Origin: Oxynema aestuarii AP17
GTDB taxonomy: Bacteria > Cyanobacteriota > Cyanobacteriia > Cyanobacteriales > Laspinemataceae
NCBI RefSeq assembly: GCF_012295525.1
Contig: NZ_CP051167.1
Coordinates: 6,191,299 to 6,255,298, forward strand
Direction of reading: 5' to 3'
Length of the DNA stretch: 64,000 nucleotides
Part shown: in pieces, positions 1-8,180 of the stretch
Layout of the letters: each line of letters starts with the position of its first letter
Position numbering within the stretch: position 1 is the first letter of the stretch
Position numbers and translations under genes: made by a program
The notes under the pieces: model-generated
Database searches by the model: none
Told to the model about the DNA's origin: nothing
Seen by the model: only the letters and a program-made list of their open reading frames with translations

Positions 1-697
1 CGGCGATCCGGCGATCGCCCTCACCGAGGAACAACACGGAACTCACATCGCCGGAACGATCGCCGCCACCCGGGACGGAATCGACGCAACCACCTTTTTC
101 GGTCAGCCCTTTGACGTGACCGGAATCGCTTACGGGGCAACGATTATGCCCGTGCGGGTCTTGGGGGATCGCCAAACCTTCGACGAATTCGATCGCGCCG
201 TCGCCGACGGGATTCGCTACGCCGTCGATAACGGCGCCCGGGTACTCAACCTCAGCTTGGGCAACCTTCCCGGACAACCGCCCACAGAAAACATCGCCGC
301 CGCCTTGCAATACGCCCGCGATCGCGGGGTCGTCGCCGTTATCGCCGCCGGAAACGAGAAAGATCTCGGGGCGTTCGTCCCCGACGATCCGGCAATTCGG
401 GCCGCCCAAGACCTGGCGATCGCCGTCGGCGCCGTGGATCGCGATCGACGGGTCGCCGAGTTCTCCAACCCCGCCAGCAGTCTCCTCGGCGTTTACGATT
501 TCGTCGTCGCCCCCGGAATTGAAATTCGCTCGATCGTTCCCGCTAATGGCTTCTTGTCTTTAGACGGGACCTCGATGGCGACCCCTCACGTCGCCGGGGT
601 CGTCGCCCTCATGTTACAAGCCAACCCCAACTTAACCCCCGCGCAAGTCGAACAGATCCTCGCCGAAACTGCCAATCCGGAAGGGATCCTGGTGTGA
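1..697 (+). CDS. Subtilisin-like serine protease (S8), 5'-truncated
   Basis: The reading frame is open from base 2 to the TGA at 695-697, so the start and the catalytic Asp region lie outside the window. What remains shows the S8 histidine motif (HGTHIAGTIA, about bases 47-76) and the serine motif GTSMATPHVAG near the C-terminus, with an AAGN-type oxyanion segment between them. These are the hallmarks of a subtilase that hydrolyses peptide bonds. Many cyanobacterial members are exported or calcium-dependent, but the signal region is not visible. The first in-frame GTG, at 116, is internal and lies after the histidine motif, so it is not the true start. The gene ends directly against the convergent larC gene with no bases between the stop codons. 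Confidence 0.9.
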   Translation, partial: GDPAIALTEEQHGTHIAGTIAATRDGIDATTFFGQPFDVTGIAYGATIMPVRVLGDRQTFDEFDRAVADGIRYAVDNGARVLNLSLGNLPGQPPTENIAAALQYARDRGVVAVIAAGNEKDLGAFVPDDPAIRAAQDLAIAVGAVDRDRRVAEFSNPASSLLGVYDFVVAPGIEIRSIVPANGFLSLDGTSMATPHVAGVVALMLQANPNLTPAQVEQILAETANPEGILV

Positions 698-2014
698 TTA
701 CTTGCGGGCATACCAAGCTTCTAAGGCACTGCGATGGACTTCCTGCCAGGGGAGACCGCGATCGCGGGCAATTTGGGCGCAGTCCTCGTATTCCGGATGG
801 ACGTTGAGGACCGTTCCGGCGGCGTCGGTGGCGACTTTGAGCTGAATTTCGCCATACCTTGTACTCACTTGATGAAATTCTCGGTTTAAAATCGATCGCA
901 CCTGCAGCGATCGCCGGATGCCCAAAGTCGTCGTTTCTCGGAACATCACCGTTTCGCAAGCGGTTTGGCGATCGCGCGGACAAATCGCCGTCAGCAGGAT
1001 CCCGGTGCGGGATTTCTTCATACCGATCGCCTGAGTAAATACATCGACGGCGCCCGCATCGAACAAGCGATCGCAGGTATAGGCGATCGCCTGGGGCGAG
1101 AGGTCGTCAATTTGGGTTTCGAGGACACAGATCTCCTCCACCTTCGGATCCCGCCCGTCTGAGGGTTCCGTCGCTTCCCCAACCCACAACTGGAGGATAT
1201 TCGGTAAAGCTAAATCGAGAGAACCCGCCCCCAATCCGACCCGGGCGATCGCCATCGGCGGCGGCGGACCGAAGGCTTTCGCTAACCTCACCGCGATCGC
1301 CGCCCCGGTCGGCGTCACCAACTCCTTCTCGATCCCGTTACTGTACACCGGAACCCGGCGGGATTCGAGCAACTTCAGCACTGCCGGAACCGGAACCGCA
1401 AGGCGCCCGTGAGCCACCCACACCGTCCCGCCGCCCGTCGGTAACGGGGAACAGTATAATTCTTCAATTCCCAACCAATCCAAACCCAAACAAGTGCCGA
1501 CAATATCGACGATCGCATCCGTCGCCCCCACCTCGTGAAAATGCACCCGTTCCGGTTCGACCCCGTGGACCGCCCCTTCCGCCTCGGCGAGTTGGCGAAA
1601 CACCGCCAGACTCCAGCTTTCCGCCCGTGGGGGCAGTCCCGCCGCCCGAATCATCTCTTCAATTTCCGGTAAATGGCGCGTCGGGGCCGAATGAGAAGCC
1701 TGGGGGGAATGCTCGTGGTGGTGACCGTGGTGGTGACCGTGGTGGTGACCGTGGTGGCGATCGTGATGATGCTCGTGGTGATGCTCGTCGGGAAGGTCTG
1801 GGGAGACCGTTGCAGTGAGATCGACCTCAAACTTCGTCGCCTGTTGGCCGTTGCGCCGTACCAGCGACGCCGAAAGCTCGTACTCGTCGGCGATTCCCAA
1901 CTGAGCGAGGCGATCGATAAGGTAGTCTAAAGGAACGCCAGCACTGACCAAAGCGCCGAGACACATATCTCCTGCGATTCCCGTCGGACATTGAAGGTAA
2001 GCTATTGTTTTCAT
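698..2014 (-). CDS. larC: LarC-type nickel insertion protein (nickel-pincer cofactor synthesis)
   Basis: This is a DUF111/LarC family protein of about 438 residues. In lactate racemase maturation LarC inserts Ni into the pyridinium pincer nucleotide in a CTP-dependent step. The N-terminus (AYLQCPTGIAGDMCLGAL) and the FHEVGATDAIVDIVG segment are characteristic. Residues 78-102 form a His-rich metal-binding stretch, which in DNA is a short GTGGTGACC-type repeat at about 1715-1790. The ATG at 2014 (MKTIAYLQ) is preferred over one ten codons upstream because it fits the family N-terminus. It is a single uninterrupted frame, unlike the Lactobacillus larC1/larC2 pair joined by frameshifting. No larA, larB or larE is in the window, so the client enzyme is unknown. 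Confidence 0.88.
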   Translation of the reverse strand: MKTIAYLQCPTGIAGDMCLGALVSAGVPLDYLIDRLAQLGIADEYELSASLVRRNGQQATKFEVDLTATVSPDLPDEHHHEHHHDRHHGHHHGHHHGHHHEHSPQASHSAPTRHLPEIEEMIRAAGLPPRAESWSLAVFRQLAEAEGAVHGVEPERVHFHEVGATDAIVDIVGTCLGLDWLGIEELYCSPLPTGGGTVWVAHGRLAVPVPAVLKLLESRRVPVYSNGIEKELVTPTGAAIAVRLAKAFGPPPPMAIARVGLGAGSLDLALPNILQLWVGEATEPSDGRDPKVEEICVLETQIDDLSPQAIAYTCDRLFDAGAVDVFTQAIGMKKSRTGILLTAICPRDRQTACETVMFRETTTLGIRRSLQVRSILNREFHQVSTRYGEIQLKVATDAAGTVLNVHPEYEDCAQIARDRGLPWQEVHRSALEAWYARK

Positions 2015-2072
2015 AAACGCGACTTTAATTAAAAAGGGGAACACTCACCCGTCTCGGTTTGATTTTCCCTAT

Positions 2073-2142
2073 CTGTTGTTTGAAATTTATTGTTTGAGCT
2101 CTATTGTTTGAAATATTGTTTGAAATACTGTTTGAAATCAAT
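2073..2142. repeat. Short direct repeats (TGTTTGAAAT) in the larC/yciO divergent promoter region
   Basis: Five imperfect copies of TTGTTTGAAAT (one reads TTGTTTGAGCT) occur at uneven 11-24 base spacing between the divergent larC and YrdC-family genes. They could be a repeated operator or only a slippage-type repeat. The sequence alone does not decide. Confidence 0.6.
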
Positions 2143-2167
2143 GGCGAATGATTGCGAGGTATAAATT

Positions 2168-2806
2168 ATGGCCACTGTTTACGAACTCCATCCCGAAAAT
2201 CCTCAAGTTCGGCGCGTCGAAGAAATTAAAGAAGCGCTGCAAGATGGGGCAATCTTGCTCTATCCAACCGATACAGTTTACGCGATCGGCTGCGATATTA
2301 ACGTCAAATCTGCGGTGGAACGAGTCAGACAGATCAAGCGACTGTCGAATGACAAACCACTTACATTTTTAAGTCCTTCATTGTCGAATATTGCCGCTTA
2401 CGCGACGGTCACCGATCCAGCGTATCGCATTATTCGGCGTTTGATTCCCGGTCCGTTTACTTTTCTGCTGCCCGCGACCAAGTTGGTGCCGAAACTGGTG
2501 ATGGATCCAAAACGCAAAACGACCGGGATTCGGGTTCCGGATAGCAAAGTTTGTCTGGATTTGCTCGAAGCCTTGGGCAATCCGATTATTTCGACCTCGG
2601 CCCACTTGCCGGACGACGACATGGATCGCAACGGGTATGCCGGGAAAGCGGAACTGTTCGATCGCTTTGACAAGATGGTCGATGTGATTGTCGATACCGG
2701 AGAAGACCCGGGCTATCAGGTTTCGACGATTCTCGATCTGACTGGAGAGGAACCGCAAATCGTGCGCGAAGGCTTGGGAGTCGAAGAGGTCTTTAGCTTG
2801 GTGTGA
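2168..2806 (+). CDS. YrdC/Sua5/YciO-family protein (L-threonylcarbamoyladenylate synthase-like)
   Basis: A 212-residue single-domain YrdC-fold protein. Visible motifs are YPTDTVYAIGCD near residue 33, KRLSNDKPLTFL near residue 57, RRLIPGPFTFLLP and GIRVPD. YrdC/TsaC/Sua5 proteins make threonylcarbamoyl-AMP from threonine, bicarbonate and ATP for the t6A modification of tRNAs that read ANN codons. The short length without a C-terminal Sua5 domain, and the sequence style, are closer to YciO, whose in vivo role is less certain, so the exact enzyme is left open. It is divergent from larC and followed by a clear intrinsic terminator. Confidence 0.85.
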   Translation: MATVYELHPENPQVRRVEEIKEALQDGAILLYPTDTVYAIGCDINVKSAVERVRQIKRLSNDKPLTFLSPSLSNIAAYATVTDPAYRIIRRLIPGPFTFLLPATKLVPKLVMDPKRKTTGIRVPDSKVCLDLLEALGNPIISTSAHLPDDDMDRNGYAGKAELFDRFDKMVDVIVDTGEDPGYQVSTILDLTGEEPQIVREGLGVEEVFSLV

Positions 2807-2836
2807 ACCTGGGGAGTTGGGAAAATATTTTTTGAT

Positions 2837-2862
2837 ACCTGTCCGATGCGGGCAGGTTTTTT
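2837..2862 (+). terminator. Intrinsic terminator after the YrdC-family gene
   Basis: An 8-bp stem (ACCTGTCC/GGGCAGGT, one G-U pair) with a 5-base loop is followed directly by a run of T residues. It starts 30 bases after the stop codon. Confidence 0.85.
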
Positions 2863-3357
2863 ATTTCGTTTCCCCTTTATTTCCCGGTACGGCTTGCCCC
2901 CAGAGGCGATCGCCAGAGAAATATACCTAATGCGGATCGGAGCGGGCGATCGAGATTGCTGTGAACCTTGTCCGGATCGGGGGGGTAGCGATCTGAAAAG
3001 AAACGTTGTGTTTCCCTATCCCAGTTTTCGAGGATAACCGTGTGCCATTTCACCATCTGTTTCCGGGGTGCCGAGCCAGTTCGTCAACTGTCCCTCGAAA
3101 AATAGCTCATTTCCCCGGGATGAAACCCCCTCAAATGCAGACACCGCCGTCTACAGTCCCTTCCTCATCCCTGTCTGTTCTATACCAGTTCGAGAACAGG
3201 CAACCCGGTCGAACTAAAGTTTTCCAAAACTTGGGAGAGTCGAACTATAGAAAGCGGCGATGAATCGAGGCGATTCAACCGACACGCGGACTGTTATCAA
3301 CGTCCCTTGCGGTCTGTCGCTGAATTTTAAAGATGGTGCGTTACCCGAGGCAAAAAC
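2863..3357. other. Intergenic region upstream of hetZ-like gene
   Basis: About 495 bases without a supported gene. Short open frames here have no family motifs and no convincing ribosome site. It probably contains the promoter and leader of the downstream hetZ-like gene, but I see no unambiguous -10/-35 pair. Confidence 0.5.
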
Positions 3358-4629
3358 ATGAACGTCAAAACTGCAAAAACCCCCAGCTACCGAACCAAAA
3401 ATTCTCAAGTTTCCCAAGGACAAGCGACCCCGGCTGAAAGCGATCGAGATGAAAATCCTACCCCCGAACTCAGCCCGGAAACGATCGCTCAAGGGATGAG
3501 TGTCGAAGAACTCACCGAGCAAGTATTCGACGAACTCAGCCAAAAACTGACCAACAAATCCAAGAGTGCCGCAGGCGTGGCCGATCGCATCGCTAAAGAA
3601 GTCGAGCGCATTTGTCAAAAAAGCAATCGCATTCAAAATTCCGGTCAGATCCATTCTTGGCAGTTGACCTTAGCCCGTCACCGGATGCAAAAATGCTTGC
3701 AATACCACAAACTCGGTTCCAAACAAGGACGGGTGGAACTGCACGCCCAACTTAGCTCGATGGTTTACCGTCACGTGGCGCCGATGCACTCTCGCCTGAG
3801 CTTCCAAGCGCGCTACAACTTGATCGAAGATTTCTTGCAAGGGTTTTACATCGAAGTGCTGCGCGCCTTCCGTCGCGAACACGACGTGGCCGAAAATTAC
3901 ACCCCGCGCACCCAGTTGGAATTGGCCGAATATATGGCCTTTACCGAACATTACGCCAAACGCCGGATTACTTTACCCGGTCGGTGCAACCAGCAGTTAG
4001 TGGTGTTGCGCGCTCAAGGATTCGCCCACGGTCAACCGCCGGAAACGTTGGTCGATATCGAACAAGCGGTGGAATATCCCAAGGGTGAAGATGCTCAGAT
4101 TCAAAGTCGCTCCTATGCGGCGCAGCAAGTACGCGAGCAAATGGTGGCGGATACGGTGGATCCTTCGGAAGCGGTCTTGCGCGATCGCGTCATCCAAGAG
4201 TTGGTGCAGTATCTCGAAGCCCAAGGTCAATCGGACTGTGTGGACTATTTGGTTCTCAAACTCCAAGACCTCGCCGCCCCGGAAATCGACGAAATTCTCG
4301 GTTTGACGGCTCGCCAGCGCGACTATTTACAACAACGGTTCAAATATCACGTCGAAAAATTCGCCCGTTCTCATAACTGGAAACTCGTTCACGAGTGGTT
4401 GGGGGCGGATCTAGATCAAAATTTGGGCATGGCTCCCCAACAGTGGGATGAGTTCTGCAAGGCGATTACCGACGAACAACGCCAACTGATCGAACTCAAA
4501 CGCAATGGCAGCAGCGATCGCGAAATTGCCGACGCGATTCGATGCACGCCGAAACAAGTTCAAAAACGCTGGTCTGCCCTTCTCGAATTAGCTTGGCAAG
4601 TCCGCAATACTGAAAATAAAGGGAAGTGA
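3358..4629 (+). CDS. hetZ: HetZ-like regulatory protein
   Basis: A 423-residue soluble protein. After a polar, low-complexity N-terminus (about 55 residues) comes a conserved helical region containing SKSAAGVADRIAKEVERIC, then GSKQGRVELHAQLSSMVYRH and FLQGFYIEVLRAFRRE. The C-terminus has a sigma-region-4-like helix-turn-helix (REIADAIRCTPKQVQKRWSA). This pattern matches HetZ, a DNA-binding regulator of early heterocyst differentiation in Anabaena. Homologues also occur in filamentous cyanobacteria that do not make heterocysts, so the gene does not prove differentiation. It is monocistronic and followed by a strong terminator. The alternative reading is a generic sigma-70-like regulator. Confidence 0.72.
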   Translation: MNVKTAKTPSYRTKNSQVSQGQATPAESDRDENPTPELSPETIAQGMSVEELTEQVFDELSQKLTNKSKSAAGVADRIAKEVERICQKSNRIQNSGQIHSWQLTLARHRMQKCLQYHKLGSKQGRVELHAQLSSMVYRHVAPMHSRLSFQARYNLIEDFLQGFYIEVLRAFRREHDVAENYTPRTQLELAEYMAFTEHYAKRRITLPGRCNQQLVVLRAQGFAHGQPPETLVDIEQAVEYPKGEDAQIQSRSYAAQQVREQMVADTVDPSEAVLRDRVIQELVQYLEAQGQSDCVDYLVLKLQDLAAPEIDEILGLTARQRDYLQQRFKYHVEKFARSHNWKLVHEWLGADLDQNLGMAPQQWDEFCKAITDEQRQLIELKRNGSSDREIADAIRCTPKQVQKRWSALLELAWQVRNTENKGK

Positions 4630-4855
4630 TGGCGAGTGAGATTGTATTTCGGGGCCATCTACACGGTCTCAGTCAACAGGTGGAGGTTGGAGTTGGCAGG
4701 GCACTCATCTGGCCCGCCGGAGGGGAAATCGGGAAGGGGGAATCGGGAGGGTTTCGGGCAGCGCTCTCGGCAACCTACCCCCCGATGCGGTAGGGGAGGA
4801 TCGCGGGAATCCTCAGAACTGTACACGATAACGGGCCGATTCAAAGGCCGAGCCA

Positions 4856-4890
4856 AACAACCAAGCTAAGATCGCTTGGTTGTTTTTTTT
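4856..4890 (+). terminator. Intrinsic terminator downstream of hetZ-like gene
   Basis: An 11-bp perfect stem (AACAACCAAGC/GCTTGGTTGTT) with a short loop runs into eight T residues. It lies 227 bases after the hetZ-like stop, so the transcript may have a long 3' tail or another small unit may end here. Confidence 0.85.
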
Positions 4891-5140
4891 ACTGCCCGCG
4901 ACGGGATTAAATGATTGCATTAAGTGACAAGGACTCGCCTTTTCGGCAGGGGCGATCGCAGACCGTCTCCCGAGGGGAATCGCGCTGTTGCACCGTTTAG
5001 CACTGCCCTGGAATCCCTCTAGGTATTTTGGCTCGGTAGCGACAAACCAGAAAAAATTATTAAAATATGTAAACGCAACGAAAATCCAGTCAGTACCCCG
5101 CTCTAAAGAGACGGGGCTTCGTGCCTCTCCTTTAGTAGGG
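4891..5140. other. Intergenic region with a C-rich hairpin
   Basis: No supported gene. An imperfect inverted repeat around 5097-5117 (CCCCG-CTCT-loop-AGA-CGGGG) lies just before the tandem palindrome array. It might be a decayed mobile-element end, but nothing else of an element is present. Confidence 0.35.
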
Positions 5141-5280
5141 GCGTTTCGTGAAACGCCCCTACGTTTCGTGAAACGCCCCTACGTTTCGTGAAACGCCCCT
5201 ACGTTTCGTGAAACGCCCCTACGTTTCGTGAAACGCCCCTACGTTTCGTGAAACGCCCCTACGTTTCGTGAAACGCCCCT
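5141..5280. repeat. Seven tandem copies of a 20-bp palindromic unit
   Basis: Seven head-to-tail copies of ACGTTTCGTGAAACGCCCCT; only the first base of the first copy differs. The first copy with its left flank makes an 11-bp inverted repeat (AGGGGCGTTTC-GT-GAAACGCCCCT). There are no spacers, so this is not a CRISPR. A related single palindrome occurs at 50211-50234. It looks like recent expansion of a dispersed REP-like palindrome. Confidence 0.95.
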
Positions 5281-5469
5281 ACCCAGCCTAAGCCCTTCGA
5301 GGGCTACGTTATCGGTGAAAACAAATTTCCTCATCGGGAAGTCTTTATGTTTGTAAGCCATAAACGGCGATCGCCTTCCCGGAGCGATCGTCACTGATTC
5401 GTTCACAACAACGAGATTCAGGGGGTTTGAGATTTTCTGTCCGTACACACCAGACTTATAGATAGATTT

Positions 5470-6219
5470 ATGAGTGTCAATCTGACTTGCAGTGCTGTAT
5501 CCTTCGACCCTAGCGTCAAGCAGCATGTTAGCGACCCCTCCCAAGATCGGGGGGCGCTTCAAGAAACTTTCCAACAGATCGACGCGCACAGTTGCCCGCG
5601 ATCCTATAACTTCCACATGCACACCACCGCTTCCGACGGGCGCCTTTCCCCAGAAGCACTCATGCAGCAAGCGGTCGATATCGGTTTGCAAGGGCTAGCC
5701 ATTACCGACCACCACAGTGTTAGAGGGTACCAGATCGCCCGCCATTGGCTCGATCGCCGCGCCCAAGACCCCCGTCACCTCGCCGGGGAATCTGCCGACC
5801 TGCCCCAGTTGTGGAGTGGCATCGAAATTAATGCAGGCATCCTCGATATCGAAGTTCACATCCTCGGATACGGATTCGACCCCGAACACGAGCGGATCCA
5901 ACCCTACTTGAAAGGATATCCCGTGCGGGGCAAAGATTACGAAGCCAAACAGGTCATTCGTGCCATCCAAACCGCAGGGGGTTTAGCCGTTTTAGCTCAC
6001 CCGGCCCGTTACCGACGGCGCAGCCCCTCTCAGTTAATTCCCGAGGTCGCCCGCTTGGGAATCGACGGGATCGAAACCTACTATGCCTACGACAATCCCG
6101 ATCCGTGGCGCCCGAGTTCCAAGCAAACCGCCCAAGTCAAACGACTGGCGCAGCAGTACGACTTATTGCAAACTTGCGGTACGGACACCCACGGACCGAA
6201 TTTGTTGATGCGCTTGTAG
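5470..6219 (+). CDS. PHP-domain phosphoesterase
   Basis: A 249-residue PHP domain (polymerase and histidinol phosphatase fold), a metal-dependent phosphoesterase. Ligand motifs in order: HMHTTASDG (His49, His51, Asp56), ITDHHS (Asp80-His82), GIEI, HILGYG, LAHPARY and DTHG near the C-terminus. The layout resembles the YciV/TrpH group, which includes 3',5'-nucleoside bisphosphate phosphatases and the 5'-3' exoribonuclease RNase AM. The substrate cannot be told from sequence. About 45 N-terminal residues precede the domain and look unstructured. The ATG at 5470 lies about 190 bases after the palindromic array. Confidence 0.85.
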   Translation: MSVNLTCSAVSFDPSVKQHVSDPSQDRGALQETFQQIDAHSCPRSYNFHMHTTASDGRLSPEALMQQAVDIGLQGLAITDHHSVRGYQIARHWLDRRAQDPRHLAGESADLPQLWSGIEINAGILDIEVHILGYGFDPEHERIQPYLKGYPVRGKDYEAKQVIRAIQTAGGLAVLAHPARYRRRSPSQLIPEVARLGIDGIETYYAYDNPDPWRPSSKQTAQVKRLAQQYDLLQTCGTDTHGPNLLMRL

Positions 6220-6334
6220 GGATTTGGGGAGATGGGATCGACTTTCTCCCCACTCCTGCAATGAGCTTGGCGATTACCTCCGAGTGGACTCAGAGCAATA
6301 GAGCGATCGCCGCAGTCGAGCATTTGACAAGTCA

Positions 6335-8005
6335 ATGAGAAGATTTCCTAGCTTTCAGCCACTCCATGCCCACATTTTGAGGCGATTTTTAGCATTTTTA
6401 GCATTTTTGGGAGCATTAGGATTGTTGTTACCCCTCCCCACCCATGGGTTAAGCGTCGATGACGTTCCCAATCCGCAACAAGAATATGGGGGTTGGGTCG
6501 CGGATATGGCTCAGGTTCTCAGTTCCGACACGGAAGCACAAATCGATCGCCTAATTGAGGATTTAGAAGCAAAAACCGGGGCTGAAATGGCCGTAGTTAC
6601 CGTTCCAGAAACGGCACCGTCTCCCTCTCCAAAACAATTTGCTACCGAACTGTTTAATCACTGGGAAATTGGCAAACAAGAAGAAGATAACGGCGTTTTA
6701 TTTTTAACTTCGTTGAGCGATCGCCGGGTGGAAATTGAAACCGGATATGGAATCGAGCCGATCCTTCCCGATGCTGAAGTCGGTAATATTTTAGACCGTT
6801 ACATTCTGCCGAAACTCAAAACCGATGATTTTAATGGCGGCATTTTAGCTGGAACTCGCGCGATCGTCGAGAAATTAGAACAAGAATTACTATTTTCTCA
6901 AGCAGAATCTCAAGCAGAAATTAATAAGATTGCAGACAGCGATCGCTCTACAACGGTTTTGCGATCGCCGCTCGCCTGGATACGAACCATGGGCGCTGGC
7001 GCGATCGGGATTGCTAGTTCGATCGCGATCGCTCGTAAATTAGCCAACAACAATCGAATCGAACCCACCGGGCGATCGCGCTACAAAAACGATTCAGGAA
7101 AGGAAAATTCTCAAGGATCTTTTTTCTATCGCGCCAATTTTATCGCCGTTTTTTGTTTCACGATTTTAGTCAACTCTTTATTTCCAAATTTAGCTAATTT
7201 TTGGTTTATTTTAATCGCCTTTCTCCTTTTAGCTTGGATTGCCAAAACTTACAGCTTTATTCCGGGATTTGAAGTTTTCGTAGGAACCATAGTAGCGACG
7301 AGCATAATTTATGTCTTTTTAAATGGCTTGATCGAACCCTTGTTCGGCTCTACATGGGCAAATTTTATGTTTTACCCCTTAATTAATGCTACCTTCGCGA
7401 GTTTTCCACTCTCAAGCTTACTCGATCCTAAAAAATCCTTTTTAACCAATTCAAATAAAAAATATCGCTGCAAAAAATGCGATCGGCTCATGGAACCTGT
7501 AGATTGGCAAACTCTAACAGCTTATTTAAGCCGACCTGAAAAAGTAGCCGTAGATTTAGGCAGTCTCAAAATAGAAGGGTGGCGGTGTTCCCAGTGTAGC
7601 GCCTCATTTGAATTACCTTTTCATATTTGCATCGATCGCCTTCCCGATGAACGCGATCGCTTTAAATGCTGTCCGAACTGTCAAGAATTAACGATGGTTG
7701 AAGACTATAAAACCACCGTTATGCCGACCGATTCACAGCCGGGAAAACGTAGATTAATCACGGAATGTCATTGTTGCGACTATAAACAAGAGCGCGAAAT
7801 CACGATTCCCCCTTACTCCCATTCTCACCGTTCCCATGGGACAAGTTCGAGTCGCACTCACCGCAGTGGTTCCAGTTATACCGGGGGCATTTTTGGCGGC
7901 GGATTTGGTGGCGGTTCTGGTGGCGGTGGTGGCGGCGGTTCCAGTGGTGGCGGTGACTTTGGTGGTGGGAGTTCCGGTGGCGGCGGTGCAGGCGGAGATT
8001 TCTAA
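6335..8005 (+). CDS. TPM-domain membrane protein with zinc-ribbon clusters and Gly-rich tail
   Basis: A 556-residue envelope protein. A signal-type hydrophobic N-terminus (about residues 15-38) is followed by a TPM domain (YGGWVADMAQVLS to about residue 185, with VETGYGIEPILPD-like motif), several hydrophobic helices around residues 265-365, then at least four Cys pairs (CKKC, CSQC, CCPNC, CHCC) suggesting zinc ribbons, and a tail made almost only of Gly and Ser. TPM proteins of the YgcG type are common; plant and cyanobacterial TLP18.3 relatives act as acid phosphatases in photosystem II repair. The Gly-rich tail is typical of YgcG-like proteins. The function of this one is not known. Confidence 0.75.
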   Translation: MRRFPSFQPLHAHILRRFLAFLAFLGALGLLLPLPTHGLSVDDVPNPQQEYGGWVADMAQVLSSDTEAQIDRLIEDLEAKTGAEMAVVTVPETAPSPSPKQFATELFNHWEIGKQEEDNGVLFLTSLSDRRVEIETGYGIEPILPDAEVGNILDRYILPKLKTDDFNGGILAGTRAIVEKLEQELLFSQAESQAEINKIADSDRSTTVLRSPLAWIRTMGAGAIGIASSIAIARKLANNNRIEPTGRSRYKNDSGKENSQGSFFYRANFIAVFCFTILVNSLFPNLANFWFILIAFLLLAWIAKTYSFIPGFEVFVGTIVATSIIYVFLNGLIEPLFGSTWANFMFYPLINATFASFPLSSLLDPKKSFLTNSNKKYRCKKCDRLMEPVDWQTLTAYLSRPEKVAVDLGSLKIEGWRCSQCSASFELPFHICIDRLPDERDRFKCCPNCQELTMVEDYKTTVMPTDSQPGKRRLITECHCCDYKQEREITIPPYSHSHRSHGTSSSRTHRSGSSYTGGIFGGGFGGGSGGGGGGGSSGGGDFGGGSSGGGGAGGDF

Positions 8006-8055
8006 CTCAAAAATAGACATACAGCACTTCGCGATCTGATGAGGTACAGTGCCCG

Positions 8056-8117
8056 ATCCCCCTTTCCCCCCTTCGCCCCCCTTTCAAAGGGGGGTTGGGG
8101 GGATTTAGGGGGATCTA
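8056..8117. repeat. C/G-rich inverted repeat between convergent genes
   Basis: Contains CCCCCCTTT-C-AAAGGGGGG followed by TTGGGGGGATTTAGGGGGAT. It shares blocks with the element at 22404-22466 and sits between the convergent TPM gene and the hybrid kinase, where it may also act as a bidirectional terminator. Confidence 0.75.
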
Positions 8118-8180
8118 AATGGCTTGCAGAGCAGAGGAAAATGCTGTAGCACCCCAATCTTAAAAACTGGAAAAATTTAA

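Noticed and set aside
1627-1930. Plus-strand frames of Gly-Asp-Arg and Val repeats
   Set aside because: They are antisense images of the LarC His-rich stretch.
2845-3357. Small genes in the gap before the HetZ-like gene
   Set aside because: Open frames of 63-85 codons have no motif, no convincing ribosome site, and run through promoter-like sequence.
3358-4629. Heterocyst-forming organism
   Set aside because: One HetZ-like gene and one Sfp-type transferase are not proof; both also exist in non-heterocystous filaments.
5141-5280. CRISPR array
   Set aside because: Units are directly abutting with no unique spacers and are palindromic across their own length; no cas genes are in the window.
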